This document shows, piece by piece, positions 27,527 through 39,332 of a stretch of DNA of 64,000 bases; within the stretch, counting starts at the first letter, position 1, and the number at the start of each line of letters is the position of its first letter. Made by a program: the position numbers and the translations under genes. This stretch comes from Algibacter pacificus (GTDB taxonomy: Bacteria > Bacteroidota > Bacteroidia > Flavobacteriales > Flavobacteriaceae): positions 87,403 through 151,402 of the forward strand of contig NZ_VOGY01000012.1 of the NCBI RefSeq assembly GCF_008033385.1, given 5' to 3'. Under the pieces are notes generated by a model. The model was not told the DNA's origin and did no database searches. It saw only the letters and a list, made by a program, of their open reading frames with translations.

Positions 27527-29926
27527 ATGAAACACTATATAATGATTTTAGCATGCTGTTTGTTTAGCATAGTTTATGGTCAAAACTGCAATTACAAGCT
27601 TTCTGGTAATGTACATGATTTCCATGATGGATCTGCAATAACTGGTGCTGTTATATATATTAAAACGCTCGACAGATATACAACAACTGATATTGACGGT
27701 AACTATAGTATTGATAATCTCTGTAAAGGACTTTTAATTCTTGAAGTGTCACATTTAGCATGTGACACAAAACAAATAGAAATTCAAATTAATGGAGATA
27801 CTCAATATGATATTAATATGGAACATCATATTGAAGAACTTAATCAAATAAAAATTGATGCTCAAGGAAATCATAAGCTAACAAAAACATCTCAAGAAAC
27901 TCAATTAAAAACAAAAACTCTTGAACGCTTTAGCGCCTTTAGTCTTGGTGATGCCTTAAAACAAATTAGTGGTGTGTCGTCCATTAACACTGGAAACACT
28001 ATTGTAAAACCTGTGATAAATGGTTTGCATAGTAGTCGAATTGTTGTTCTAACAAATAACGTACGCTTACAAGACCAAGAATGGGGTATTGAGCATGCGC
28101 CGAACATCGATTTGAATTCTGCGGGATATATAAACGTTATTAAAGGTGCAAATGCTTTAGCTTATGGTGGTGATGCTATTGGCGGTGTTATTGTTTTGAA
28201 ACCTAAAAACATTAGCCTTAAAGATTCGCTTTATGGAAATACTATTTTGGGTATGCAAAGTAATGGTAGAGGTCCAAATATATCTTCTACATTAACCAAA
28301 TCTTGGAAAAAAGGTTGGTATTTAACGGGTCAGGCTTCCTATAAGATTTTTGGAGACTTTAAAACTCCAGATTATTACTTAACCAATACAGGCATGAATT
28401 CCAAAGGGTTATCTCTAAATACCGGATTTAAAACTTTCGAAAAAGGATTCAATGTTTTTTACAGTTACTTAAATAACGAAATAGGCATTTTAAGATCATC
28501 TCACATTGGTAACATTGAAGATTTAGTAAATGCTATTAATAGTGAAGAGCCCTTAGTTCATAACGATTTTAGTTATGATATTAATGCACCTAAACAAGAG
28601 ATAACGCATCAAGTTTTTAAGACTGATTTTTACAAACGTTTCAAAAAGTTTGGCCGTTTAGAAATTCAATACGATTTCCAAAATAACCAAAGGTTTGAAT
28701 ATGATATTCGCGTAGGTGATGATAAAGAAAAAGCAGCACTAGATTTAACTTTAAAAACACATACCTTAAAATCTGATTTAAAAATAGATTCTAACACCAA
28801 TGCTATTTACAAGTTTGGTATAAACGCTGGTTTTCAGAATAATTTCGCAAACCCGGATACTGGTGTAAGGCGATTAATTCCTGATTATGATAAATATGAT
28901 TTCGGAATTTATGCTATTTCAGAGCTTAAATTAAATGAAAACACCAATTTAGATTTTGGTTTTCGTTACGATTTTAATAAAATAAATGCTAAAAAGTTTT
29001 ATTTAACAAGCCGTTGGGAAGAACGCCGATACGACGAGGATTTTGCCGATATTGTAATTGACGACTTAGGAACACAACTATTAGTAAACCCTGTACTTAC
29101 CTATCATAATATTTCGGCTTCTGCCGGAATTACCCATCAATTCAATGCTAATAATTCTGTAATTTTTAATTACGGATTGTCAAACAGAGCGCCTAACCCT
29201 TCCGAGTTGTTTAGTGATGGTTTACACCACTCTGCCGCACGAATAGAATTGGGAGATTTGCGTATAAAGCAAGAAACATCAAACCGTATTGGTGTGTCGT
29301 ATTTATTTAAAAATGAGAAACTATCCTTAAATTTGGAAAGTTATTTAAATCACATTCACGATTATATTTATATTAAACCTACTGGAACAGAAACGACCAT
29401 AAGAGGTGCTTTTCCGGTCTGGGAATATTTACAAACTAACGCCTTATTATATGGGTTGGATGTAAGTGCGAATTATAAATTTAATAACCAATGGTATTTG
29501 AACAATAAAACAGCTTTTATAAAAGGTAGAAACCTCACAGAAAAAGAAGCTTTAATCGATATGCCTTCTTTTAAAACCATTAATGCCATAGGATACTCAA
29601 ATAAAAAATGGCTAAATTTTAAAGCCGAATTACAAAGCGAGTTAGTGTTGAAGCAAAACGACTATCCTGATAATAATTTTGAGGTGTATATTCCAACCAC
29701 CGAAGAATCTGTATTATTAGATATTAGCAGCCCTCCTCCAACCTATCATTTAATGCATTTTGAAAGTGATATAACGGTTAAACTTTCTGAAAAATCAGAT
29801 TTAAATATAGGCCTGAATATTACAAACATTTTTAATACTTCTTATAGAGAATACCTTAATAGATTAAGATATTTCGCCGATGATTTAGGAAGAAATTTTA
29901 TGTTACAATTAAAAATAAATTATTAA
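27527..29926 (+). CDS. TonB-dependent outer-membrane receptor (metal or siderophore type)
   Basis: The 799-residue protein has a signal peptide (MILACCLFSIVYGQ), a CarboxypepD_reg-like domain (residues about 20-100), a plug (LGDALKQISGVSSINTG, VINGLHSSRIVVLTNNVRL, IKGANALAYGGDAIGGVIVL) and a barrel to the C-terminal LGRNFMLQLKINY (terminal Tyr). It moves a substrate across the outer membrane powered by TonB. The neighbouring His-rich protein and acidic lipoprotein favour a metal or metal-chelate ligand over a glycan; the exact ligand is unknown. Confidence 0.88.
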   Translation: MKHYIMILACCLFSIVYGQNCNYKLSGNVHDFHDGSAITGAVIYIKTLDRYTTTDIDGNYSIDNLCKGLLILEVSHLACDTKQIEIQINGDTQYDINMEHHIEELNQIKIDAQGNHKLTKTSQETQLKTKTLERFSAFSLGDALKQISGVSSINTGNTIVKPVINGLHSSRIVVLTNNVRLQDQEWGIEHAPNIDLNSAGYINVIKGANALAYGGDAIGGVIVLKPKNISLKDSLYGNTILGMQSNGRGPNISSTLTKSWKKGWYLTGQASYKIFGDFKTPDYYLTNTGMNSKGLSLNTGFKTFEKGFNVFYSYLNNEIGILRSSHIGNIEDLVNAINSEEPLVHNDFSYDINAPKQEITHQVFKTDFYKRFKKFGRLEIQYDFQNNQRFEYDIRVGDDKEKAALDLTLKTHTLKSDLKIDSNTNAIYKFGINAGFQNNFANPDTGVRRLIPDYDKYDFGIYAISELKLNENTNLDFGFRYDFNKINAKKFYLTSRWEERRYDEDFADIVIDDLGTQLLVNPVLTYHNISASAGITHQFNANNSVIFNYGLSNRAPNPSELFSDGLHHSAARIELGDLRIKQETSNRIGVSYLFKNEKLSLNLESYLNHIHDYIYIKPTGTETTIRGAFPVWEYLQTNALLYGLDVSANYKFNNQWYLNNKTAFIKGRNLTEKEALIDMPSFKTINAIGYSNKKWLNFKAELQSELVLKQNDYPDNNFEVYIPTTEESVLLDISSPPPTYHLMHFESDITVKLSEKSDLNIGLNITNIFNTSYREYLNRLRYFADDLGRNFMLQLKINY

Positions 29927-29945
29927 TAATTAAAAAAAACAAAGA

Positions 29946-30515
29946 ATGAAAACTTTAAAAAATTTATCAATATTATTTATATCAGCATTAGTTTTTACAG
30001 CATGTTCTAGCGATGATGATAATCCGGAACCAGTAAATGAGGAAGAAGTAATCACAACCTTAACAGCAACTTTAGTACCAGTTGGAGGAGGTACTACTAT
30101 TACGTTACAAACACAAGATTTAGATGGCGATGGACCAAACGATCCTGAGATTACTGTATCTGGAGCTTTAGCGGCTAATACCACATACAATGGAACACTT
30201 GAGCTTTTAAATGAAACAGAATCGCCTGCAGAATCTATAAATGAAGAAATTGAAGAAGAAGATGAAGATCACCAATTTTTCTTCCAAATAACTAATAGTC
30301 TTGCTACTTTTACTTACGATGATTTTGATGAAGACGGTAACCCTGTTGGATTAGAATTTACAGTAACTACTGACGATACTACTGGAGCGGGAACATTAAC
30401 CATTACTTTAAGACATGAGCCTAGTAAAAGTGCAAATGGAGTAAGCGATGGTGATATTACTAATGCTGGTGGAGAAACAGATATTCAAGCTGTTTTTAGC
30501 ATTTCGGTAAAATAA
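29946..30515 (+). CDS. Surface lipoprotein with acidic domain, TonB receptor partner
   Basis: The 189-residue protein is a lipoprotein (FISALVFTACSSDDD, lipid Cys at residue 20). After an acidic linker (SSDDDNPEPVNEEE) it has a beta-rich domain with Thr- and Asp-rich strands (TLTATLVPVGGGTTITLQT, LDGDGPNDPEITVSG) and a very acidic stretch with His (NEEIEEEDEDHQFFF). It resembles flavobacterial proteins described as periplasmic-binding fold lipoproteins that follow TonB receptors. It lies 19 bp after the receptor gene, so it is almost certainly in the same operon. A ligand-capture role is inferred. Confidence 0.65.
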   Translation: MKTLKNLSILFISALVFTACSSDDDNPEPVNEEEVITTLTATLVPVGGGTTITLQTQDLDGDGPNDPEITVSGALAANTTYNGTLELLNETESPAESINEEIEEEDEDHQFFFQITNSLATFTYDDFDEDGNPVGLEFTVTTDDTTGAGTLTITLRHEPSKSANGVSDGDITNAGGETDIQAVFSISVK

Positions 30516-30570
30516 TATCAATTTGGGAGACACTAAAAAACTCTCTTAAAATAATTAAAAAAGTTTATAA

Positions 30571-30609
30571 AAAAGGAGCAAAAACAGGTGTGTTTTTGCT
30601 CCTTTTTTT
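30571..30609 (+). terminator. Strong intrinsic terminator ending the TonB receptor locus
   Basis: AAAAGGAGCAAAAACA and TGTTTTTGCTCCTTTT form a long stem with a short loop, then more T. The rest of 30610-30880 shows no ORF; only a weak palindrome, TCCTTAATTTTAAGGA (30813-30828). Confidence 0.9.
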
Positions 30610-30883
30610 ATAATAATTACTACTTAAAGAAATAATAAATTATACTTATTCATTAAAGTACATATCCTGATATATATAATTGTATTCTATTCTAAGGTAA
30701 TTGTCTAAAGAAAATTATCTAATTAATTTACTATAATTTATTAACCATTCTAAACCATAGTTAGACTATTTTTAAAATAAGATTGAGTAGCAAAAAACTT
30801 ATATTTATAAGATCCTTAATTTTAAGGAAAAATCAACGAATAAAGCTAGACTTCTTTTTAGGGTTCCTCGATTTTAAATAATA

Positions 30884-30921
30884 AAAAAAGCCCATAAGCA
30901 ATTTAGCTTATGGGCTTTTTT
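30884..30921 (-). terminator. Intrinsic terminator of yidC
   Basis: AAAAAAGCCCATAAGC (30884-30899) and GCTTATGGGCTTTTTT (30906-30921) form a 16-bp perfect stem. On the minus strand it ends in a T-run just after the yidC stop at 30937. It is symmetric, so it could also block plus-strand transcripts. Confidence 0.9.
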
Positions 30922-30936
30922 AAGAAATAACACAAT

Positions 30937-32835
30937 TTACTTCTTTTTATTTCTGTTTTGAGCTTGTTTTTGTTGTTCGGCTTGCTCCATCATTTCAGCC
31001 ATTTTTTTCTGAAATTTACTTTGTTTTTTAGGCTGTTTTTTCTTCTCTTGAATTTGAGCGTGAATTTTATCTTCATCTAAAATAAAATTCTTAATCACTA
31101 ATATAATTCCGATACTAATTAAGTTCGAGATAAAGTAGTATAAACTTAATCCAGACGCGTAATTATTAAAGAAAAACAACATCATTATTGGAGAGAAATA
31201 CATCATATATTTCATCATTTTTGCCATATCTGGCATCCCTTCTTGTTGTGGCTGCGCTGCCGCATTTTGCCCCGTAGTCAATTGCATATAAAAGAAAATA
31301 GCTACAGATGCTAATATTGGAAATAAACTCACGTGATTTCCATAAAATGGAATGTTAAACGGTAAATCTGCAATAACATCATAAGACGATAAATCATTCG
31401 CCCAAAGGAAGGATTTTTGTCTTAAATCGAAAGCCGAAGGGAAAAATTGGAATAAAGCATAAAACACCGGAAGCTGTATTAAAGCTGGTAAACAACCCGC
31501 CATTGGACTTGCGCCTGCTTTGGTTTGCAAGGCCATAGTTTCTTGCTGAGCTTTCATTTTATTGTCTTTATACTTTTCGCGTATTTCATCCAATTCTGGT
31601 TTCAGGATTTTTAATTTAGCCTGTGATAAAAATTGCTTGTATTGTACAAAAGATAGCATCAATTTAATTAAAACTGTCATAGCTATAATGGCAATTCCGT
31701 AAGGTAAAAACCCTGCTAAAAAGGCAAATAATGGTGTAAAAATATAGCGGTTAATCCATCCGAAAAGTCCCCAACCAAATGGTACTAATTCGTCTAAATT
31801 ACGATCATACGCATTAACTACATCAAAATCGTTTGGTCCAAAATACAAATCCATAGACTGGTTAATCTCGCCAGCTTGCAATGCTAAAGGCATTTTAGCA
31901 TTAAATTTTTTGGTGTATAAGGTATCTACAGTATCATCGTGTACTAAACTTTCTTGTGCAATATGCGATGTTTTAAACGGCGTATCTGTTAATAAAACTG
32001 AAGAAAAGAAATGTTGTTTAAATCCTATCCAAGTAACATCTTCTAATTCTTTATCAGCATCACGAGCTCCTGTGTAATTAGCTTTACCGCCTTCATATTC
32101 GTAATGAATATCGGTATATCTATTTTCATAAGAAATACTTTTAGCATGTCTATACCCTTTTAAAGCCCAATCTAAATTAATAACCTGAGAACTATTAATT
32201 ACATCATTCAAACCTTGAGAACGTACCGTAAAATCGATCATGTAATCCTCTGGTTTTATCTCGTAACGGTATTCTAAAAATTTAGATTCGGATACCTTTA
32301 GTTTCATTGAAACTATTGTATTCTCACCGTTTTTAGTAACCGTTGGTGTAAAATATAAATCTTTAGTATTTAAAATTCGACTATCTGTAGTGCCAAAATT
32401 TATATTGAAATCTGCATTACGATTCTTTATTAAATAAATAGGAAGCGAATCGTAGTTCACAAACTTTTTAAGTTGTAATTCTGAAAGGTAACCGCCTTTG
32501 TTGCTAAATTTTAAAGCAAAAACATCACTTTCAACAAGGGTTTCTTTATCTGAAGCTGTAGATGCCGCATAAGCAAAAGCTCCAAATTTACTCTTAAGTC
32601 CAATTAATTGTAATGAATCTGAAACACCTTCCATTTTAAAGTCATCGGCTGTAACCACTTTAGCATCACTTGGTGCGTTGACTTTATTTTCTGCAGCAAT
32701 TTGTTCTTGCTTTGCTTTTTCTTGAGCTTCAAGTTCTTCTGGCGTAGGTTGATTCTGCCATAGCATAAATGCTAATATTCCGAAAATAAGTACAAAACCA
32801 ATAATCGAATTTAGGTCTAATTTTTTTTCTTCCAT
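30937..32835 (-). CDS. yidC: Membrane protein insertase YidC
   Basis: The 632-residue Oxa1/YidC family protein inserts and folds inner-membrane proteins. The N-terminal anchor (IIGFVLIFGILAFMLWQNQ) is followed by the large periplasmic beta domain typical of gram-negative YidC. The conserved core helices follow (PYGIAIIAMTVLIKLMLSFV, GCLPALIQLPVFYALFQFF, KYMMYFSPIMMLFFFNNYA), and the C-terminus is a Lys/Gln-rich basic tail for ribosome contact. It is followed in the reverse direction by a strong terminator and preceded by pyrG 88 bp away. Confidence 0.94.
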   Translation of the reverse strand: MEEKKLDLNSIIGFVLIFGILAFMLWQNQPTPEELEAQEKAKQEQIAAENKVNAPSDAKVVTADDFKMEGVSDSLQLIGLKSKFGAFAYAASTASDKETLVESDVFALKFSNKGGYLSELQLKKFVNYDSLPIYLIKNRNADFNINFGTTDSRILNTKDLYFTPTVTKNGENTIVSMKLKVSESKFLEYRYEIKPEDYMIDFTVRSQGLNDVINSSQVINLDWALKGYRHAKSISYENRYTDIHYEYEGGKANYTGARDADKELEDVTWIGFKQHFFSSVLLTDTPFKTSHIAQESLVHDDTVDTLYTKKFNAKMPLALQAGEINQSMDLYFGPNDFDVVNAYDRNLDELVPFGWGLFGWINRYIFTPLFAFLAGFLPYGIAIIAMTVLIKLMLSFVQYKQFLSQAKLKILKPELDEIREKYKDNKMKAQQETMALQTKAGASPMAGCLPALIQLPVFYALFQFFPSAFDLRQKSFLWANDLSSYDVIADLPFNIPFYGNHVSLFPILASVAIFFYMQLTTGQNAAAQPQQEGMPDMAKMMKYMMYFSPIMMLFFFNNYASGLSLYYFISNLISIGIILVIKNFILDEDKIHAQIQEKKKQPKKQSKFQKKMAEMMEQAEQQKQAQNRNKKK

Positions 32836-32923
32836 GTTTCAAATTTTAGACCTGATAAATATTAAAATCCATCAGGTCCTTATCTATTATTTATTATAAT
32901 TTTCTAAATCAAAAAACTATCCA

Positions 32924-34609
<1,686 letters not shown>

Positions 34610-34764
34610 TTATTTCAGAATTGTTTTATGCTAATTTAAAAGGGAGCCATTTATAAGGAATTTTGAATACTTTTTTTAGAAATGCTATAAATATTATTCT
34701 AAAAAAGCAATTCCGTAACCACATGTATTGCGTCGCTTGTTGATGTAAAACAAAATCTCTAAAT

Positions 34765-34992
34765 TTATTTAGGATATTTCCGTTGAATATTTCTAATTAA
34801 ATCTTCTAATCCGTTTAATTTTAGCTCGTAAACTTGCCTTAACATATCGCCCAGCTTACCTTTAGGAAAGCCTTTATTGTGGTACCAAACTACGTAATAC
34901 TCGGGCAAATCGATTAAATATCGACCTTCATATTTCCCGAAAGGCATTCTTGTATGGGCTAAAGTTATAAGGAATTGTTTGTCTGGAATCAC
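34765..34992 (-). CDS. DUF3820 family protein
   Basis: The 75-residue protein starts at GTG, with MPFGKYEGRYLIDLPEYYV as the family core and WYHNKGFPKGKLGDMLRQVYE following. DUF3820 proteins are small nucleic-acid-related or exonuclease-associated proteins of unknown role. Only 4 bp separate it from the upstream DUF922 gene, so the two are probably co-transcribed. Confidence 0.8.
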   Translation of the reverse strand: MIPDKQFLITLAHTRMPFGKYEGRYLIDLPEYYVVWYHNKGFPKGKLGDMLRQVYELKLNGLEDLIRNIQRKYPK

Positions 34993-34996
34993 TGGC

Positions 34997-35536
34997 TTAT
35001 TCTATAGATTTATATTTTGACAATTTTTTAAGTTCCAACTTAATATAACGTTGCCATTGTTTTTGAATTTCGAGATTTTCAGAATGGTTGGTTTCTTCAT
35101 CATAACGTTTTTGATGTTTATCTAATTCTGAAGCATTATTTTTATAAAGTGTTTTTAATTCAACCTTAATACTATTAGACACTTTTAATTCTGAAATTTC
35201 TTTTCTAAATTTTCTTGCAAATAATTCAGTAATATCAAAATGTAATTGTTCGTGTCCTAAAATATAGGCATTAGCTAAGTCTGTATTAACCCAAGATTCT
35301 TCAGGATAAAAATTAGTATCAACTTCGGTTGAAAAGCTAACTACATTTTCATTTGTTTTCTTAATAGAAAAACCAAAACTAATTCCCGATGCCGTTTCTG
35401 CAGCAGCACCAGAATCTGGTTTTGGTTTTCCTTTAAAATCGTGCCAAGACAATTTATTATTCTCATTCCAAAGTATGATAGATTTTTCTTTTTGAAGGCT
35501 AAAAAAACAAATTAATAAAACGAAAGTTCTAATCAC
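34997..35536 (-). CDS. DUF922 family predicted metalloprotease
   Basis: The 179-residue protein has an N-terminal hydrophobic segment (FVLLICFFSL) that may be a signal peptide, then a domain with KLSWHDFKGKPKPDS and AYILGHEQLHFDITELFARK. The HEQLHF motif looks like a HExxH zinc-protease motif. It belongs to DUF922, predicted zinc-dependent proteases acting outside the cytoplasm. It lies just downstream of the LysM-PBP1 gene, with a 52-bp gap. Confidence 0.8.
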   Translation of the reverse strand: MIRTFVLLICFFSLQKEKSIILWNENNKLSWHDFKGKPKPDSGAAAETASGISFGFSIKKTNENVVSFSTEVDTNFYPEESWVNTDLANAYILGHEQLHFDITELFARKFRKEISELKVSNSIKVELKTLYKNNASELDKHQKRYDEETNHSENLEIQKQWQRYIKLELKKLSKYKSIE

Positions 35537-35588
35537 GATGATACCATTGAATCTATTAATACCATCTAAAACGATTGGAACACAAAAC

Positions 35589-37532
35589 TTATTGCTTTAC
35601 TTCAACAATATGTAAATTATCATGTTTTACTAAATAAACAGCATTATTATAATACCCTCCAGTAATATTCTTTTTATAGGCAAATTTACTTTCAACATAC
35701 TCGGTTAAAGGCGCATCGTTAACCGATTCATATAAACCTTTAGAAGATACTAATCGTAAAACAACATCCATAGTTAAATCGAAACCACGAACGGCTCTTT
35801 TATCGGGAGTTGCATAATATACCTTTTTATATTTTTTAACGAAAGCATTATTATCTTCATCAAACCATTTTGAAGTGGATGCAAAATGAAAGTTTAATTT
35901 TGATAAATGTTTGTTTGATACCTGATCATCTTCAAAGGCATCATTCATATTTGTGGTAACTAATGTTATTTGTTTTTTCTCTATGCTTGGTTCTCCTTGA
36001 TCTAATGAATTATTAACCGAAGCCAATAAACTAGTAACATTAGAAACAAAACCAGGGTTTTTAGTTTCTAAAAACACATAATTATTTCCACTTTTTAAAG
36101 CCCCTACTATATCATCAACGAGTACGTAGTTTTCATCTCCGCCATCTTTGTTTTTTCTAGAGTAAACAATATTTGCATTATTAAATATGCGTTTTAACTC
36201 GTTCGCTGTTGAAGCTTGTTTAGAATCGGATACTATAACCACATTACTCACTAAACTATCAGATTTTACAAAATTTATTATTCTACTTTTTAATAATTCT
36301 GTTTTAGGTCGAGATTGAAAAACATTTGGTCGTAATTGTAATTTAGAACCTATTGGAGACACAACTGGAATATTATACCGTTCTAATCCGGATGCTGCTT
36401 TTGCAAAGGTTCTTGGTGTTAATGGGCCAATTACAGCGTCTACATCACTAAAATTATTTGTGCTTAAAATTCTAGATACTTCATTAACATCATATTTCGT
36501 GTCATAAACATCCACTTTAAGTGAAATCCCCATAGATTTTAACGAATCTATAGCCATTAAAACACCCGATTGAAAATCTAATGATGCATTTAAATACGGG
36601 TCTTTTTGAATACTTCTTTTGGTTTCTGCAATAGAATCATATCCAACACGATTTAACCTAAACGGAAGCATAATCGCAATATGTTTGGTACTGTAATCTT
36701 TAATTTCAGATTTTAAATTGGTAGAAACACCGCCATATTGTCCGCCTTCAACATGCTCTAAATTAGAATTTCCTTGTGGTGTTTTTAAAATCATGCCCGC
36801 TTTTAATCCTGTTTCTTTTAATTGCGGATTTAAAGATTCTAACTCTTCTTGTGTTAAGCCTAATTTTAATTTTAAACGATAAAAACCTTCTTTAGGCAAC
36901 ACTTTATAATAACCATAAGTTTCATCGACATGTTTTATGGCATCTTTTTCAATATTTGGTACGTTAATTTGCTGCCCTGGTTGTAATACCTCTCCCATTT
37001 CAGGGTTAAGTTCTGCCAATTCATCTAATGTAATTCCAAATTTATAAGCAATACGCCATTTTCCCTCTTTTGCTTCAACAAGGTATGGTTTTGTGTTCTT
37101 TATTTCTTCGACAACCTTTGTTTCTTTAAAAATAGGAATTTGAAGTTTATCATTTTTTCTTAACGGATTAGAATACAGAAATTTATTGTATTTTTTAATC
37201 TCATCTTCAGTAACATGATAAGTTTTAGCTAAACTATATAATGTTTCTTTTCGCTTTGTTTTATGCGTTTTAAAACCTTCTAATTCTTTTACAATAGTAA
37301 CCTTTGGCGTATTCGATTTAGAAATAGGGATAATTAAAATCGTATTGGCTTTAAGTTTCTTTTTAGCATCTGGATTTAAACTATAGATATCGTTAGGTGT
37401 AATAAAATAATGCTTTGCAATACTCTCTACAGTTTCTCCTTTTTTTACTTGATGTGTACTAAAATTTTGCGCATTTAATGTAGCAAAACTACATACCAAC
37501 GTTATTAAAATAACAGAAAAGAATTTGATCAT
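35589..37532 (-). CDS. PBP1-LysM protein: LysM repeats plus periplasmic binding domain
   Basis: The 647-residue protein has a signal peptide (MIKFFSVILITLVCSFATLNAQ) and four LysM-like repeats: STHQVKKGETVESIAKHYF, KTHKTKRKETLYSLAKTYH, YLVEAKEGKWRIAYKFG and YYKVLPKEGFYRLKLKLG. These are followed by a type I periplasmic-binding domain (HIAIMLPFRLNR, DAVIGPLTPRTFAKAASGLE, ATPDKRAVRGFDLTMDV) like branched-chain amino-acid binding proteins. LysM binds peptidoglycan; the binding domain probably senses a wall or small-molecule ligand. In flavobacteria this gene commonly follows guaA, as here. Confidence 0.88.
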   Translation of the reverse strand: MIKFFSVILITLVCSFATLNAQNFSTHQVKKGETVESIAKHYFITPNDIYSLNPDAKKKLKANTILIIPISKSNTPKVTIVKELEGFKTHKTKRKETLYSLAKTYHVTEDEIKKYNKFLYSNPLRKNDKLQIPIFKETKVVEEIKNTKPYLVEAKEGKWRIAYKFGITLDELAELNPEMGEVLQPGQQINVPNIEKDAIKHVDETYGYYKVLPKEGFYRLKLKLGLTQEELESLNPQLKETGLKAGMILKTPQGNSNLEHVEGGQYGGVSTNLKSEIKDYSTKHIAIMLPFRLNRVGYDSIAETKRSIQKDPYLNASLDFQSGVLMAIDSLKSMGISLKVDVYDTKYDVNEVSRILSTNNFSDVDAVIGPLTPRTFAKAASGLERYNIPVVSPIGSKLQLRPNVFQSRPKTELLKSRIINFVKSDSLVSNVVIVSDSKQASTANELKRIFNNANIVYSRKNKDGGDENYVLVDDIVGALKSGNNYVFLETKNPGFVSNVTSLLASVNNSLDQGEPSIEKKQITLVTTNMNDAFEDDQVSNKHLSKLNFHFASTSKWFDEDNNAFVKKYKKVYYATPDKRAVRGFDLTMDVVLRLVSSKGLYESVNDAPLTEYVESKFAYKKNITGGYYNNAVYLVKHDNLHIVEVKQ

Positions 37533-37732
37533 TTATTTTATTTTAAAATTATCGAATTGATGTTTACTTAAAAGATATAACATAGCTATACATATAACAT
37601 GCCAAAATTAAACATCAATTCGATTTTATCATTATTTGGATATACGTTCAATTATAATATAATAGCTACCTTAATTTTAAATTTTTATAAAATAAATTAT
37701 TAGCCTATTAAATTAAAACTAAACTCATTCCT

Positions 37733-39268
37733 TTATTCCCACTCAATAGTAGCTGGTGGTTTAGAGCTAATATCATAAACTACTCTATTAACTCCTTTTA
37801 CTTTGTTAATAATATCGTTTGATGTTTTTTGAAGAAACTCGTATGGTAAGTTTACCCAATCGGCAGTCATACCATCGGTACTTTCTACCGCTCTAAGTGC
37901 TACGCATTTTTCATAAGTACGTTCGTCTCCCATAACACCAACGCTGTTAACTGGTAACAACATCGCGCCTGCTTGCCAAACTTTATCGTATAATCCCCAT
38001 TCTTTTAAGCCATTAATGAAAATAGCATCCACCTCTTGAAGCATGGTTACTTTTTCGGCCGTAATATCACCTAAAATACGAATTCCTAAACCAGGTCCAG
38101 GAAAAGGATGTCGCCCTAATAATTCAGGGTCAATTCCTAAAGTAGCCCCCACGCGGCGTACTTCATCTTTAAAAATAGCACGAAGGGGTTCCACTATTTT
38201 AAGTTTCATAAAATCTGGTAATCCCCCAACATTATGATGACTTTTAATTGTTGCAGAAGGTCCTCCTGTTGCAGAAACACTCTCGATAACATCTGGATAA
38301 ATAGTCCCTTGGGCTAACCATTTTACATCAGTTAGTTTGTGCGCTTCATCATCAAAAACTTCAATAAAGGCGTTACCAATGGCTTTGCGCTTTAGTTCTG
38401 GATCTTCAACCCCTTTTAAAGCATCTAAAAAACGTTCGGAAGCATCAACGCCTTTTACGTTAAGTCCCATGCCTTCGTATTGGTTTAAAACCGATTCGAA
38501 TTCATTTTTACGTAATAAGCCATTATTTACAAAAATGCAATATAAGTTTTTACCAATCGCTTTGTTTAGTAGAACAGCGGCTACAGTAGAATCTACACCT
38601 CCAGATAAGCCTAAAACCACTTTGTCGTTTCCTACTTTTTCTTGAATAGCTTCAACCGTTTCTTCAACAAAAGAATCTGGCGTCCAGTCTTGTTTTAAAC
38701 CAGCGATTTCAACTAAAAAGTTTTCTAATAATTGTTTTCCATCGGTTGAATGATAAACTTCTGGGTGAAATTGAATAGCATAAGTTGTTTCGCCTTCAAT
38801 TTTATAAGCTGCATTTTCTACGTCACTTGTACTAGCTACTAAAACACCATTTGTTGGTAATTTTTTAATCGTATCAGAATGGCTCATCCAAACTTGACTG
38901 CCTTCATTAATATTTTTTAGAAAAGCTTCGTCCTTTTTTATAAAAGATAAATTGGCTCTACCGTATTCTCTAGTGTTTGAAGGTGCCACTTCGCCTCCCG
39001 AAAAATGTGCTAAGTATTGTGCTCCGTAACAAACGGCTAGCGTTGGTTTTTTTCCTCTAATCTCTGATAAATCAGGATGCAAAGCATCTTCGCCTCTTAC
39101 AGAGTTGGGACTTCCCGAAAGAATAACCGCTTTGTAAGTGTCTAAATGGTTTGGAATTTTGTTAAATGGATGTATTTCGGAGTAAATGTTGAGTTCCCTA
39201 ACTCGACGAGCAATAAGTTGTGTGTATTGCGATCCGAAGTCTAAAATAAGTACCTTGTCATGTTGCAT
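37733..39268 (-). CDS. guaA: GMP synthase (glutamine-hydrolysing)
   Basis: The protein is 511 residues from [20 protein letters not shown]. The glutaminase domain carries [13 protein letters not shown] (catalytic Cys) and [10 protein letters not shown]. The ATP-pyrophosphatase domain has [13 protein letters not shown], and [31 protein letters not shown] and the C-terminal KPPATIEWE match GuaA. It converts XMP to GMP. An alternative ATG at 39274 adds two residues (MR); MQHDK is the usual flavobacterial start. Confidence 0.95.
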   Translation of the reverse strand: MQHDKVLILDFGSQYTQLIARRVRELNIYSEIHPFNKIPNHLDTYKAVILSGSPNSVRGEDALHPDLSEIRGKKPTLAVCYGAQYLAHFSGGEVAPSNTREYGRANLSFIKKDEAFLKNINEGSQVWMSHSDTIKKLPTNGVLVASTSDVENAAYKIEGETTYAIQFHPEVYHSTDGKQLLENFLVEIAGLKQDWTPDSFVEETVEAIQEKVGNDKVVLGLSGGVDSTVAAVLLNKAIGKNLYCIFVNNGLLRKNEFESVLNQYEGMGLNVKGVDASERFLDALKGVEDPELKRKAIGNAFIEVFDDEAHKLTDVKWLAQGTIYPDVIESVSATGGPSATIKSHHNVGGLPDFMKLKIVEPLRAIFKDEVRRVGATLGIDPELLGRHPFPGPGLGIRILGDITAEKVTMLQEVDAIFINGLKEWGLYDKVWQAGAMLLPVNSVGVMGDERTYEKCVALRAVESTDGMTADWVNLPYEFLQKTSNDIINKVKGVNRVVYDISSKPPATIEWE

Positions 39269-39332
39269 GCGCAAAAATAGTAATTGATTTTAAAATGACG
39301 AATTAAGCGCCCAAAATTTTTTCGATTAATTT

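Noticed and set aside
30616..30880. Possible small gene between the two terminators at 30.6-30.9 kb
   Set aside because: AT-rich with stops in all frames and no conserved start; only a weak palindrome is present.
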